Positions 16,741 through 25,310 are shown, numbered from the stretch's first letter. The stretch is DNA of 51,790 nt from Desulfuromonadales bacterium (GCA_029210745.1 JARGFI010000017.1:1-51790); one strand, 5' to 3'. Made by a program: numbers and translations. Notes: generated by a model not told the origin, from the sequence alone.

Positions 16741-17832
16741 TCAGCCGTTGTTGCGCTCGAACTCTTCCATAAAGCTCGCCAGTGCCTCAACCCCCGCCGT
16801 CGGCATCGGGTTGTAGATCGAGGCGCGAATACCGTTGACCGCCCGGTGCCCCTTGAGGGCATAGAGACCGGCGGCACCGGCTTCCTTGAGGAATTTGGCT
16901 TCGAGTTCTTCACTCGCCAGATTGAACGTCACGTTCATGATCGAACGGAATTCCGGCTGGACAAACCCCTTGTAAAAACCGCTGCCGTCGAGGAGCGCGT
17001 AGAGGCGCGCGGCCTTGGCACGGTTGCGCGCTTCGATCACCTTGACCCCCCCTTCGGCCTTGAGCCAGTCGAGCATCAGCTTGACAACGTAAATGGCAAA
17101 GGTGTTGGTGGTGTTGGTCAGCGAATTATCCTTATCCAGTTCTGTGTAGTTGAGCAGCAGCGGGGTGTGCTCGGAAGCAAAGCCGAGCAGGTCTTCGCGA
17201 ATCACCACCATCGCCATTCCAGAAGGTCCGAGGTTCTTTTGCATGCCGGCATAGATGCAACCGAACTTGCTGTAATCGATCTCGCGGGAAAGGATTTCCG
17301 AGGTCTGGTCAGCGATCAACGGCACCGCGCCGGTGTCGGGGAAGGTCTGCCACTGGCTGCCGTAAACGGTATTGTTGCTGGTGATGTGACAGTAGGCGGC
17401 ATCCTGATCGATATCGGCGGAAGAGTAGGGGGGCAACCGGTCATGGTTCGTGGCAGCACCGCTGGCCACCACCTTGACGTCGCAGAACGGCGCGGCATCC
17501 TTGAGTGCCAGCTTGGCAAAGTTTCCGGTCTCGAAATAGAGGCACTTTTGGGTCGCCGTGCGCCCCGCGAGGTTAAGCGGAAGCGCGGCGAACTGCATCC
17601 GTGCGCCCCCGTGAACAAAGAGAATCTTGTAGTTGTCCGGCACTCCGCTCAGCTCACGGAAGGTCGCCTGCGCCGCTTCGAGAATGGCGACGAATTCCTT
17701 GGAACGGTGGCTGATTTCGATCGCCGACACGCCCATGCCATTGTAGTTGAGAAACTCCGCCTGAATCTTCTCCATCACCGGAACCGGCAACATCGCCGGA
17801 CCCGCACCGAAATTGAATACCTGATTAGCCAT
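16741..17832 (-). CDS. serC: Phosphoserine aminotransferase
   Basis: The 363-residue PLP enzyme makes phosphoserine from 3-phosphohydroxypyruvate, the second step of serine synthesis; many homologues also act in pyridoxal phosphate synthesis. Diagnostic stretches are the N-terminal NFGAGPAMLPVPVMEKIQ, the GGARMQFAALPLNL region, the PLP-lysine segment YAGMQKNLGPSG and the C-terminal GIRASIYNPMP. AGGAGG precedes the start. It follows serA by 34 bp, so the two steps are co-transcribed in pathway order. Confidence 0.96.
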   Translation of the reverse strand: MANQVFNFGAGPAMLPVPVMEKIQAEFLNYNGMGVSAIEISHRSKEFVAILEAAQATFRELSGVPDNYKILFVHGGARMQFAALPLNLAGRTATQKCLYFETGNFAKLALKDAAPFCDVKVVASGAATNHDRLPPYSSADIDQDAAYCHITSNNTVYGSQWQTFPDTGAVPLIADQTSEILSREIDYSKFGCIYAGMQKNLGPSGMAMVVIREDLLGFASEHTPLLLNYTELDKDNSLTNTTNTFAIYVVKLMLDWLKAEGGVKVIEARNRAKAARLYALLDGSGFYKGFVQPEFRSIMNVTFNLASEELEAKFLKEAGAAGLYALKGHRAVNGIRASIYNPMPTAGVEALASFMEEFERNNG

Positions 17833-17866
17833 CGGATCAAATCCTCCTCAGTCAAAATTGACGTGT

Positions 17867-19036
17867 TTAGAGAGTACGAACGTTAATAACGCCTGCTATC
17901 GCAGTCAGCTTTTCGACCACCTCTGCCGAGACAGGGGTTTCAATATCGATCAAGTTATAAGCAATATCGCCGCGACTTTTATTAATCATATCGAGGACAT
18001 TGATACTTTGGTCAGCAAGAACCGACAGCACCTGCCCGAGCATTTTGGGAACATGCCTGTTGCTAATCGCCAGCCGATACAGGCCGTTACGCTCCAGCAT
18101 CGTATTGGGGAAATTGACCGAATTACGAATGTTGCCATTTTCGAGAAAGTCGCTGAGCTGGTCAGCGATCATGATCGCACAATTTTCCTCCGCCTCTTCG
18201 GTACTGGCGCCAAGATGAGGGATCAGCACCACCCTGGGATGTCCGATCAGCTCAACCATCGGGAAGTCGGTCAGATATTGACTGATCCGGCCACTTTCCA
18301 GCCCGGCGAGAATCGCTTCGGTATCGACAACCTTTTCCCGCGACAGATTGATCAGCACCGCGCCGTTTTTGAAACTGTCGACCAGCTCCTTGTTGATCAG
18401 GTTGCGCGTCGCTTCCAGCACCGGCAGGTGGAGGGTCACAAAATCCGATTTGGCGAGGAGCGACTGCATGTTCTCCATCCGCCGCACATCGCGTGACAGC
18501 CGCCAGGCCGCTTCGACCGACAGCGCCGGATCGTAGCCGAGGACATTCATGCCGAGCATCAGCCCGGTTTCCGCTACCAGCGAACCGATCGCGCCAAGCC
18601 CGACAACCCCGAGGGTTTTCCCTTTGAGCTCTGTGCCGCCATAGGTTTTCTTGCCCCCTTCGACCAGCTTGTGCAGCTCTTCGGCACCCTTCCCCGGCCC
18701 TTCACGCCGAACAAACTCGATCGCCCCGACAATGTCGCGCGCGGCGAGGAGCATCGCGGCGATGGCCAGCTCCTTGACCGCGTTGGCGTTGGCACCGGGC
18801 GCGTTGAAGACGACAATGCCGCGCGCAGAGCAGTCTTCAACCGGGATATTATTGACCCCGGCCCCGGCCCGGCCAATCGCCTTGATCGATGCATCGATAT
18901 CCTCCGCCGCCAGGACGTGGCTGCGCAGCATGATCGCATCGGGCGTACCGATCTCGCTGGCAATTTCATATTTAGCGCGCGGAAAACGGTCAAGCCCCTT
19001 CACCGAGATCTGGTTGCGGGTCATGATCTTGTACAT
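17867..19036 (-). CDS. serA: D-3-phosphoglycerate dehydrogenase with C-terminal ACT domain
   Basis: The 389-residue protein oxidises 3-phosphoglycerate to 3-phosphohydroxypyruvate, the first step of serine synthesis. It shows the NAD-binding GVVGLGAIGSLVA motif, the catalytic region (LPVLEATRNLINKE ... INLSREKVVDTEAI) and the active-site IPHLGASTEEAEENC. A C-terminal ACT domain (from about 315) likely senses serine. It is the short form without the extra ASB domain. The start has GAGGAGG seven bases upstream. It leads the serA-serC pair, behind a terminator hairpin. Confidence 0.95.
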   Translation of the reverse strand: MYKIMTRNQISVKGLDRFPRAKYEIASEIGTPDAIMLRSHVLAAEDIDASIKAIGRAGAGVNNIPVEDCSARGIVVFNAPGANANAVKELAIAAMLLAARDIVGAIEFVRREGPGKGAEELHKLVEGGKKTYGGTELKGKTLGVVGLGAIGSLVAETGLMLGMNVLGYDPALSVEAAWRLSRDVRRMENMQSLLAKSDFVTLHLPVLEATRNLINKELVDSFKNGAVLINLSREKVVDTEAILAGLESGRISQYLTDFPMVELIGHPRVVLIPHLGASTEEAEENCAIMIADQLSDFLENGNIRNSVNFPNTMLERNGLYRLAISNRHVPKMLGQVLSVLADQSINVLDMINKSRGDIAYNLIDIETPVSAEVVEKLTAIAGVINVRTL

Positions 19037-19087
19037 GGCAAAACCTCCTCGTCAATTGTATTCACTACACCAGTACGACAAATAAAA

Positions 19088-19121
19088 AACCGCCTGGACG
19101 GTAACCGTCGACCAGGCGGTT
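19088..19121 (-). terminator. Rho-independent terminator between the DUF1015 gene and serA
   Basis: Perfect 10-bp arms (AACCGCCTGG and CCAGGCGGTT), a 14-nt loop that can itself pair (ACGGT/ACCGT), and a minus-strand T-run at 19082-19089. It ends the aroF-to-DUF1015 transcript 78 bp after its last stop. Because it also lies only 52 bp before serA, an additional attenuator role cannot be excluded. Confidence 0.85.
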
Positions 19122-19198
19122 CAATGGCGAAAGGATAAGCTGCTCACCATCAATGCGAGTTCATCGTGAGACGGGTCAACAGGGCGTTTTTACACCTT

Positions 19199-20557
19199 TT
19201 ACTGATCGATGTCAACGGATTCCCCGCCACGGACGATAGCCCGGCATTCGAGATAAAAGCGCTTCTCGTCGGCTTCCCCCATAGAAAAGGTTTTGCGCGG
19301 CAACGCGCCATCGAGGACGATGGTTTTGAAGAGCTCGTGCTTCGAAATCGCCGGTAGCCAGAACCCGGCATTGCCGGTCTTGCCGCCGAGTTCGGCGACG
19401 GTCTCGGCGCCATGAATATAATCGATCCGCGCCTTGGTAGCGGGCAGATAGCCGTCGAGAAACCCTTGCAAGGTCGCGACCGCCAGATTGAAACGCGGGG
19501 CGCTGATTTCTATAACTCCCTGCCGTGCCCCGATCACAAAGGGGATACGATGTACCCCGGCGGTCGGCGGCAGCGCGAGCTCCTGCCGCAGATCAGCAAC
19601 CTGACGCAGAGCAAAACCTTCACCGCGGTCGGCATAGTAACGCTCCATCGCCGCCAACAGATCATTGCCGTCCACATTGAACAATACCCGGTGAATCGCC
19701 TCGAATTCGAGGCCGGGGTCATGTACGTTGACCAGCTCGACCAGGGCGTAGCGGGCCGGGTGGTTCATGATCGCAGCAAGATCGGACGCCTGCGCCTTGA
19801 GCCGCTCCCAGATCGCCTTGGCGGTAGCAAAGGAGTGGTTGCCGTCCCCCATAGCGTAGAGCATCACCGGCTGGTCGCTGACCCCGTAACGGGCATTGAA
19901 TGCCGCCGGCATCGCCAATGCGGCAAGCCGCGCGGCAACCTGCTCAATATCCGCAGCAGCCGAGACACGCCAGCCGCGCACCCGACCACCGTCGGCCATC
20001 AGCTCAACATCATAAACCTCTTCCAGCTCCCTGGCGAAGAGCGGTTCGATCACCGTCAGCTGCGGATCGTCGATCAGGACCATGATATGGGGCAGCTCAA
20101 TCGGAGCATTTTCGCGCACCTTGATGCGCGGCGGCAGACGATCGACAATCGTCCCCTCCGTTGCCCGAATCAGGGTGGTTGCCCCCGCGTTATAGTCGTA
20201 TTGTTCGAGGTCGAGCGCCACCACCAGCCCTTTGCGTGACGGGGCATGAGCCGTCGCCCGGTCGACCAGAATGAACCCTGGCCCCTGATCGAGAAGGATC
20301 TTTTCATCAAGATAACGCCGCATTGCGGCATTGATGCGCTGCACCCGTTGCTCCCCGTCGTCATCTTCGAGATAGACTTCGGGGAAAATCAGTTCCAGCG
20401 TTGATGGTGCATCACCGATATGGCGAGCGACCTTGTCCCAATATTCCGGCTGTGAGGTATATTGGTCACAGGCGATCACCGCCCAGCGATTCAGATCAAT
20501 CCCTTTGCGCGGCAGCAGAATGTGCGGTGCCTGGAGGGCAATTTTTTCAAAGTTCAT
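19199..20557 (-). CDS. DUF1015 family protein
   Basis: The 452-residue product matches DUF1015 from end to end: the N-terminal VIACDQYTSQPEYWDKV, the middle LYAMGDGNHSFATAKAIWE with a conserved GDGNHS, and the C-terminal YIHGAE region. The family is widespread in anaerobes and often sits beside serA, as here, so a link to serine metabolism has been suspected. No reaction is established to my knowledge. It has a GGGAGAG ribosome-binding site and ends in a strong terminator. Confidence 0.88.
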   Translation of the reverse strand: MNFEKIALQAPHILLPRKGIDLNRWAVIACDQYTSQPEYWDKVARHIGDAPSTLELIFPEVYLEDDDGEQRVQRINAAMRRYLDEKILLDQGPGFILVDRATAHAPSRKGLVVALDLEQYDYNAGATTLIRATEGTIVDRLPPRIKVRENAPIELPHIMVLIDDPQLTVIEPLFARELEEVYDVELMADGGRVRGWRVSAAADIEQVAARLAALAMPAAFNARYGVSDQPVMLYAMGDGNHSFATAKAIWERLKAQASDLAAIMNHPARYALVELVNVHDPGLEFEAIHRVLFNVDGNDLLAAMERYYADRGEGFALRQVADLRQELALPPTAGVHRIPFVIGARQGVIEISAPRFNLAVATLQGFLDGYLPATKARIDYIHGAETVAELGGKTGNAGFWLPAISKHELFKTIVLDGALPRKTFSMGEADEKRFYLECRAIVRGGESVDIDQ

Positions 20558-20591
20558 TTGATTCTCTCCCGATCCGGTCGCCAGCGACCGG

Positions 20592-20765
20592 CTATTTGAT
20601 CACTTGCAGATGATTTAGCGGCCCAGTCGGTGTGGCTGTGCTCTTTACTGCGGCGGGGGTGGCCGCCGCAGCGCCGTCGTCCTCCGGCGCCGCGCCGAGG
20701 TTCGGCAGCAAACCATCGGCGAGCAGCGTCCCAATCTCGCTTTGATTCAACGGCACCAGATACAT
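20592..20765 (-). CDS. 57-residue hypothetical protein between aroF and the DUF1015 gene
   Basis: An ATG at 20765 with AGGGA about 8 bases upstream opens a 57-codon frame starting MYLVPLNQSEIGTLLADGLL. A low-complexity Ala/Pro/Thr-rich tail follows, ending in a TAG at 20592-20594. It begins 16 bp after the aroF stop and ends 35 bp before the DUF1015 start, so it fits the operon spacing. I do not recognise the protein. The Ala-rich tail could also reflect chance open frame in GC-rich DNA. Confidence 0.45.
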   Translation of the reverse strand: MYLVPLNQSEIGTLLADGLLPNLGAAPEDDGAAAATPAAVKSTATPTGPLNHLQVIK

Positions 20766-20780
20766 GTAGCGTCCCTGTCG

Positions 20781-21800
20781 TTAAAGTTTGCGTCCGGCGA
20801 CCACGGCATATTCGCGCAGCTTCGCCATCACCAGGGCAAAATCCTCCGGTCGCAACGATTGCGGGCCATCACACGAGGCCAGCTCCGGATGGGGGTGGAC
20901 TTCGATAATCAGCCCGTCGGCACCGGCGGCGACGGCAGCATAGGACATCGGTGCGACCAGGCTGGCGTGGCCGGTGGCATGGGACGGATCGATGATCACC
21001 GGCAGGTGCGACAGCTCCTTGAGGACCGGCACGGCGGAGATATCGAGGGTGTTGCGGGTGGCGGTCTCAAAAGTGCGGATGCCGCGCTCGCAGAGCACCA
21101 CCCGCTGGTTCCCCTCGGAGAGGATATATTCGGCACTCATCAGAAATTCCTGAATCGTCGTCGACATACCGCGTTTGAGCAGCACCGGTTTGCCGAGCTG
21201 ACCGAGCATCTTGAGCAGCGCGAAGTTCTGCACGTTGCGCGCACCAACCTGCATGATATCGGCATACCGTCCCACCAGCTCGACATCGCGCGGATTCACC
21301 ACCTCGGTCACAATCGGCAAGCCGGTGACGCTACGTACCCGATCGAGCAGTTTGAGCCCTTCTTCTTCGAGCCCCTGAAAGGAGTAGGGGCTGCTGCGCG
21401 GCTTGAACGCACCACCGCGCAGGACCGTCGCCCCGGCCGCCTTGACCGCAATGGCGGCGGACAGGAGTTGTTCTTCACTTTCGACCGCGCACGGTCCTGC
21501 CATCACCACCAGGGCGTCGCCGCCGATCATGACTCCCGGCGCCAGTTCAAAACAGCTCGGCTCGGCCCGGATCTCGCGACTGGCGAGTTTGAACGGTTTA
21601 AGGATCGGTACCACGTTCTCGACGCCGGGGAGGACTTCGAGCGATTGCAGGATTTCCTTGCCGCGTTCGTCGCCGACCGCGCCGACGACGTTGCGTGTTT
21701 CTCCGTGAATCACATGGGACTGATAGCCCAACTCACTGATCCGTTTTTTCACTTCGGCCAGTTGTGCGTCGCTGGCCCCTTTTTTCATGACGATAATCAT
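20781..21800 (-). CDS. aroF: 3-deoxy-7-phosphoheptulonate synthase (DAHP synthase) with N-terminal regulatory domain
   Basis: This 339-residue enzyme condenses phosphoenolpyruvate and erythrose-4-phosphate, the first step of aromatic amino acid synthesis. It is the type I-beta form found in Thermotoga and Bacillus: a ferredoxin-like N-terminal domain of about 70 residues ([17 protein letters not shown]) followed by the barrel with [35 protein letters not shown] and [16 protein letters not shown] precedes the ATG. Its 250-nt leader contains an aromatic-rich peptide and a terminator, so expression is very likely controlled by attenuation. Confidence 0.96.
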   Translation of the reverse strand: MIIVMKKGASDAQLAEVKKRISELGYQSHVIHGETRNVVGAVGDERGKEILQSLEVLPGVENVVPILKPFKLASREIRAEPSCFELAPGVMIGGDALVVMAGPCAVESEEQLLSAAIAVKAAGATVLRGGAFKPRSSPYSFQGLEEEGLKLLDRVRSVTGLPIVTEVVNPRDVELVGRYADIMQVGARNVQNFALLKMLGQLGKPVLLKRGMSTTIQEFLMSAEYILSEGNQRVVLCERGIRTFETATRNTLDISAVPVLKELSHLPVIIDPSHATGHASLVAPMSYAAVAAGADGLIIEVHPHPELASCDGPQSLRPEDFALVMAKLREYAVVAGRKL

Positions 21801-21887
21801 TCTTCACTCCTTGTTGTGCGCGCTCGGCAAGTTTTTAACAGTCGACCCTGTCGTTCCCAAAGTCGATTTCGTGGCGCGGCACAAACG

Positions 21888-21929
21888 AAAAAACCATGGG
21901 AAAAACGCAAACGGTCTGCCCATGGTTTT
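21888..21929 (-). terminator. Attenuator (intrinsic terminator) in the aroF leader
   Basis: Perfect 11-bp arms AAAACCATGGG (21919-21929) and CCCATGGTTTT (21890-21900), an 18-nt loop and a run of six T (21888-21893) end transcription about 90 nt before aroF. An alternative pairing exists. GTCTGTCC (21976-21983), at the end of the leader peptide, can pair with GGGCAGAC (21914-21921), which includes part of the terminator 5' arm (one G-U pair). That would prevent terminator formation. A third helix, GCGGC (21998-22002) with GCCGT (21982-21986), can partly mask the antiterminator strand. Confidence 0.8.
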
Positions 21930-21952
21930 GGTGGTGCGACGTGATCAAGCCC

Positions 21953-22048
21953 CTACGTCGATATACCGGTACCTCGGACAGACGGCCTAAAATAAAAGCC
22001 GCGCCAAAAAAAGGTAAATCGGTTATATCGGGCGTCGTTACGGGTCAT
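21953..22048 (-). CDS. Aromatic-rich leader peptide of the aroF attenuator
   Basis: A 31-codon ORF starts at ATG 22048 with GGAG ten bases upstream and ends at TAG 21953-21955. Residues 8-20 contain eight aromatic residues: Y8, then FTFFWRGFYF at 11-20 (five Phe, one Trp, one Tyr). This is the hallmark of leader peptides that measure charged tRNA in attenuation control, as in pheA or trp leaders. It sits about 30 nt after a good promoter and just before a terminator in the aroF leader. Ribosome stalling at the Phe/Trp/Tyr codons would free the antiterminator strand, so aroF should rise when aromatic amino acids are short. Confidence 0.8.
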   Translation of the reverse strand: MTRNDARYNRFTFFWRGFYFRPSVRGTGIST

Positions 22049-22085
22049 GAATCGTGCGCTCCACAAGGATCATTGGTGTCGTTAG

Positions 22086-22114
22086 TACATAGCAAAAGCA
22101 CTCAAAAATGGCAA
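22086..22114 (-). promoter_or_regulatory. Promoter of the aroF leader
   Basis: On the minus strand TTGCCA (22109-22114) and TATGTA (22086-22091) lie 17 bp apart. The start would be near 22079, about 30 nt before the leader peptide ATG. It is back-to-back with the tRNA-Phe promoter, whose -35 box starts 70 bp away. Confidence 0.65.
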
Positions 22115-22183
22115 GACGGAAAATTCCGCGCTGGGGATCGGCAAAGATTTCCGCCAATCGCCACCGCTTCCCGAAGTTTTTGC

Positions 22184-22212
22184 TTGACACTCACAGGCGC
22201 TTTAGCTATAAA
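22184..22212 (+). promoter_or_regulatory. Strong sigma-70 promoter of tRNA-Phe
   Basis: A consensus TTGACA (22184-22189), a 17-bp spacer and TATAAA (22207-22212) place the transcription start about 7 bp later, at or just before the mature tRNA 5' end. Confidence 0.85.
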
Positions 22213-22221
22213 ACGTCCTCC

Positions 22222-22297
<76 letters not shown>

Positions 22298-22305
22298 TAA
22301 GAATC

Positions 22306-22341
22306 AAGGGGTTACACCAATTTGGCGTAACCCCTTTTTTT
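22306..22341 (+). terminator. Rho-independent terminator of tRNA-Phe
   Basis: Ten-base arms AAGGGGTTAC and GTAACCCCTT enclose a loop that can extend the stem by ACC/GGC. A run of T to 22341 follows. Confidence 0.9.
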
Positions 22342-22465
22342 ACCTGGACAAAGCATCTACATAAACCTCCACCAGCAACTCATGCGCCAGTCCCCCGCTT
22401 GACACAGAAACACTCCGGCGATTTTCACTCACCCCGCCCTCACCCAGCCAAAGTGCTTACACCTG

Positions 22466-22813
22466 TCAGTGCTTCAGGGCGTGCGGCGCACCGCAACTCA
22501 CACACACGAAAGCCGATTTGTCCTGTTCTTCGGCGATCGCCTCACTATATTGGTCATGCACGGTGTTGTCGGCACCGCAGGACACACACACAAATGCAGA
22601 CTTCCCTTGCAGCTCGGCGGTTGCCACGGTGAATCGATCATGGACCGTGTTCCTGGTTCCGCAGCTGCGACACACAAACGCCGATCGCTCTTGCAGCTCG
22701 ACGGTCGCTTCGCTGAAGCGGTCGTGAAGCCGATGCTCGGTTCCACAGGACGAACACGCAAACGCCGATTTTTCTTGAAGCTCACTCGTCGCCTCGGTGA
22801 ATCGATCTGTCAT
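22466..22813 (-). CDS. Protein of four 28-residue CxxC repeats
   Basis: The 115-residue product is built almost wholly of four tandem 28-residue units, each reading roughly D-R-F-x-E-A-T-x-E-L-Q-x-K-S-A-F-V-C-x-S-C-G-x-x-x-x-x-H. Each unit has one CxxCG knuckle and an amphipathic stretch ahead of it, so two units could together bind one metal ion, or each could form a separate half-site. ATG 22813 is chosen, 16 codons inside the longest frame, because AAAGGAG lies 7 bases upstream. It stands alone between tRNA-Phe and the Rep-like helicase gene. I do not recognise the family; a zinc-binding, nucleic-acid- or protein-binding role is a guess from the motif. Confidence 0.8.
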   Translation of the reverse strand: MTDRFTEATSELQEKSAFACSSCGTEHRLHDRFSEATVELQERSAFVCRSCGTRNTVHDRFTVATAELQGKSAFVCVSCGADNTVHDQYSEAIAEEQDKSAFVCVSCGAPHALKH

Positions 22814-22960
22814 GACAATGCTCCTTTCCTGCCCCTCTTCGTTGTGCCGGATCTGATTCAAAGGTTGAAAAACACCCTCTCTCTGTTCAGATTATATCAT
22901 GCACAACTATTTTTTCGGGCATTGTCCAGAAAATTTGTCGAAATTGCGTTCGCGACGCAA

Positions 22961-25003
22961 CTAATCAAGAAGCCCTTGAATCCCCGAGAAAAAATCGTTC
23001 GCTAACTTGTTTTTTTCTTCTTCGGTCGATTCGGGAGGGGTTTCACTGGACACCTCGTTGAGTAGTTCAGCCGGTATTTCTTCGAGGAAACGGCTCGGGA
23101 TGCGTTCTTCAAATTTGCCATATTTTTTGCGCCGCAAGGTGTTGGTCAGAATCAGTTGCCGTTGGGCGCGGGTGATGCCGACATAACAGAGGCGCCGCTC
23201 TTCATCGACATCAAGATCGTCGCTGATAGTCTTTTTGTGCGGCAGAAAGTCTTCTTCGAGACCCGCCAGAAAAACGATAGGGAATTCGAGTCCTTTGCTT
23301 GAATGCAGACTCATTAACACCACCGCGTCCTGCTTTAGCTTCGACTCCTTGTCGCTCGGCCGCGGTTCGTCCCGATCCCCCAGTGACACCTTTTCAAGAA
23401 AATCGGCAAGGGATATCTGCCCTTCACGTTCTTCATAAGCCGCCATCGCATTGATGACCTCGGCGATATTTTCGCAGCGTTTGAGTGCCTGTGCCCGATC
23501 GGTCGCGGCACCATGAATTTCCTCTTCCAGTCGCAACTCTTTCAGCAGGGCGCGCAGGGTGTCGGTCAGGGAAACCTTATGGCCGAACCGTTCTCCGAAG
23601 CGTTGTTGCAAGGCGATAAATTCGCCGAGTGCGTTGGCACAGCGCTCCCCGACCAACGCTGGCAATCCGTCACCGGTCAACACCTCCCAGAGCGGGCAGC
23701 CCCGCTCGGCGGAGGCTCTGATCAGTTTTTCGACGGAACTTTCGCCGATACCGCGTTTTGGATAGTTGAGAATCCGCAGCAACGCCACCTCATTACGGGT
23801 GTTGTCGATCAGCTGCAGGTAGGCGAGAACATCACGGACTTCCTTGCGGTCGAAGAACTGCTGTCCGCCGATCAATACATAGGGGATATTTTCGTAGCGC
23901 AGTTGTTCTTCGAACGCCCGTGACTGGGCGTTGGTCCGGTAGAGAATGGCAAAATCGCTATAGGCACACTTGCGTTTGAATCGTTCGCCATGAATCCGTT
24001 CGACGATCGTCCGCGCTTCATCCTCATCGTCCTCGCAACGCAGGTAATCGATCAGCGGGCCACTCCCGACCGCCGTCCAGAGGGCTTTATCCTTGCGCTG
24101 TCGATTGTGTTTGATCACTGCATTTGCGGCATTGAGAATAGTGCCGCTGGAGCGATAATTCTGTTCCAGTTTGATCAGCCGGGCGGCGGGGAAATCTTTT
24201 TCGAAATCGAGGATATTTTCCGGTTCAGCGCCACGCCACCCGTAAATCGACTGGTCATCATCGCCAACGACACAGAGATTCCCCCCCGCATCACAGAGCA
24301 ACTGAAGTAAACGGTACTGAGCAGTATTGGTATCCTGATATTCGTCGACCATCAGATAGCGAAACCGCTGCCGGTAATGGTCGCGCAGATCCGTATGTTC
24401 GGTCAGCAGCTGCACGGTCAACATCAGAATATCATCGAAGTCGACGGCGTTATAGGCCCTTAGAACCTGCTGGTAACGGGTATAGACATCGGTCAGCAGC
24501 AGCTCATTTGGGTTGTTGCTACGGGTTCGCAGGCGCTCGGGTGGAACCAGTTTGTTCTTCGCTTCGGAAATCTTCCACTGGATTTGATCCGGCTCAAACC
24601 CCTTCCCCCCGTGAGCTGAAGCATTGACCAGTTCACGAATCTTCGCGCGTTGATCCCCCGCAGCGTAGATCGAAAAGTTTTTTTTGTAGCCGAGGCGTTC
24701 GATGTGTTCGCGCAAAATACGCATCCCCAACGAATGAAAAGTGGAGATGATCGCCCCCTTGCAAGCCTTGGCACCGACCTGCGCTCGAACCCGTTCCTGC
24801 ATTTCCCGGGAAGCCTTGTTGGTAAACGTTACCGCCAGAATGTGCTCCGCCGGGACGTTCAGCTCTTGCAGAAGATAAGCGATACGACTGGTAATAACGC
24901 GGGTTTTCCCCGAACCGGCCCCCGCCAGCAACAGCAACGGGCCTTCGGTGTGCTGCACAGCGGCACGCTGTTGGGGGTTGAGTAAACTGAGATTCATGAT
25001 CAT
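22961..25003 (-). CDS. UvrD/Rep/PcrA-type ATP-dependent DNA helicase
   Basis: The 680-residue superfamily 1A helicase has all motifs: Q motif LNPQQRAAV, Walker A AGAGSGKT, motif Ia TFTNKASREM, Walker B MVDEYQDTN, motif III VVGDDDQSIYGWRGA, motif IV EQNYRS, motif V MSLHSSKGLEFP and motif VI VGITRAQRQL. Length and sequence are closest to Rep (673 aa in E. coli) or PcrA. It unwinds DNA 3' to 5' in repair or restart of stalled forks. Two ATGs lie two codons apart (25003 and 24997), neither with a strong ribosome-binding site. No partner gene is adjacent. Confidence 0.92.
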   Translation of the reverse strand: MIMNLSLLNPQQRAAVQHTEGPLLLLAGAGSGKTRVITSRIAYLLQELNVPAEHILAVTFTNKASREMQERVRAQVGAKACKGAIISTFHSLGMRILREHIERLGYKKNFSIYAAGDQRAKIRELVNASAHGGKGFEPDQIQWKISEAKNKLVPPERLRTRSNNPNELLLTDVYTRYQQVLRAYNAVDFDDILMLTVQLLTEHTDLRDHYRQRFRYLMVDEYQDTNTAQYRLLQLLCDAGGNLCVVGDDDQSIYGWRGAEPENILDFEKDFPAARLIKLEQNYRSSGTILNAANAVIKHNRQRKDKALWTAVGSGPLIDYLRCEDDEDEARTIVERIHGERFKRKCAYSDFAILYRTNAQSRAFEEQLRYENIPYVLIGGQQFFDRKEVRDVLAYLQLIDNTRNEVALLRILNYPKRGIGESSVEKLIRASAERGCPLWEVLTGDGLPALVGERCANALGEFIALQQRFGERFGHKVSLTDTLRALLKELRLEEEIHGAATDRAQALKRCENIAEVINAMAAYEEREGQISLADFLEKVSLGDRDEPRPSDKESKLKQDAVVLMSLHSSKGLEFPIVFLAGLEEDFLPHKKTISDDLDVDEERRLCYVGITRAQRQLILTNTLRRKKYGKFEERIPSRFLEEIPAELLNEVSSETPPESTEEEKNKLANDFFSGIQGLLD

Positions 25004-25161
25004 CCGTTGGTGTAAAAAGGGCTGTTCACTCTGGCGAGTGCTGGATCGAGCGAGCGGCGTAGAGTAGCAGAAATGAGGAAGGCTCTCAAGGAATCAAAAT
25101 GGTGACGGAAATATTTTAATCCAGCTTGTCACATGACAGAGATTCTGCTACCCTGCGCCCC

Positions 25162-25287
25162 ATGTTTCGTTTTACTGTCATCATTATCGGAGTCCTCTGG
25201 GGAGCACTGGTGCTAATTTCCTGGAGCAGCCCGGTCCTCCTCCCGGCTCCGGTCGAGCACGTTACACACTCTGCCCGGAACTTCTGA
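25162..25287 (+). CDS. Possible 41-residue single-span membrane peptide
   Basis: The 307-bp gap between the helicase gene and the radical SAM gene contains one short plus-strand frame with a clear hydrophobic helix (FTVIIIGVLWGALVLISW) near the N-terminus. There is no good ribosome-binding site and I do not recognise it. Apart from this the gap shows nothing I can support. Confidence 0.25.
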   Translation: MFRFTVIIIGVLWGALVLISWSSPVLLPAPVEHVTHSARNF

Positions 25288-25310
25288 CATTTTTCGGCGT
25301 CTGTTCGGCG

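Noticed and set aside
16723-17886. 387-codon ORF on the plus strand
   Set aside because: Antisense of serC, which has all family motifs.
20742-21944. 400-codon ORF on the plus strand
   Set aside because: Antisense of aroF and its leader; His/Gln/Arg-rich composition typical of shadows.
22466-22813. 84-bp DNA repeats considered as a CRISPR-like array
   Set aside because: The repeats are in frame, encode protein and diverge at third positions; there are no spacers of constant length and no cas genes.
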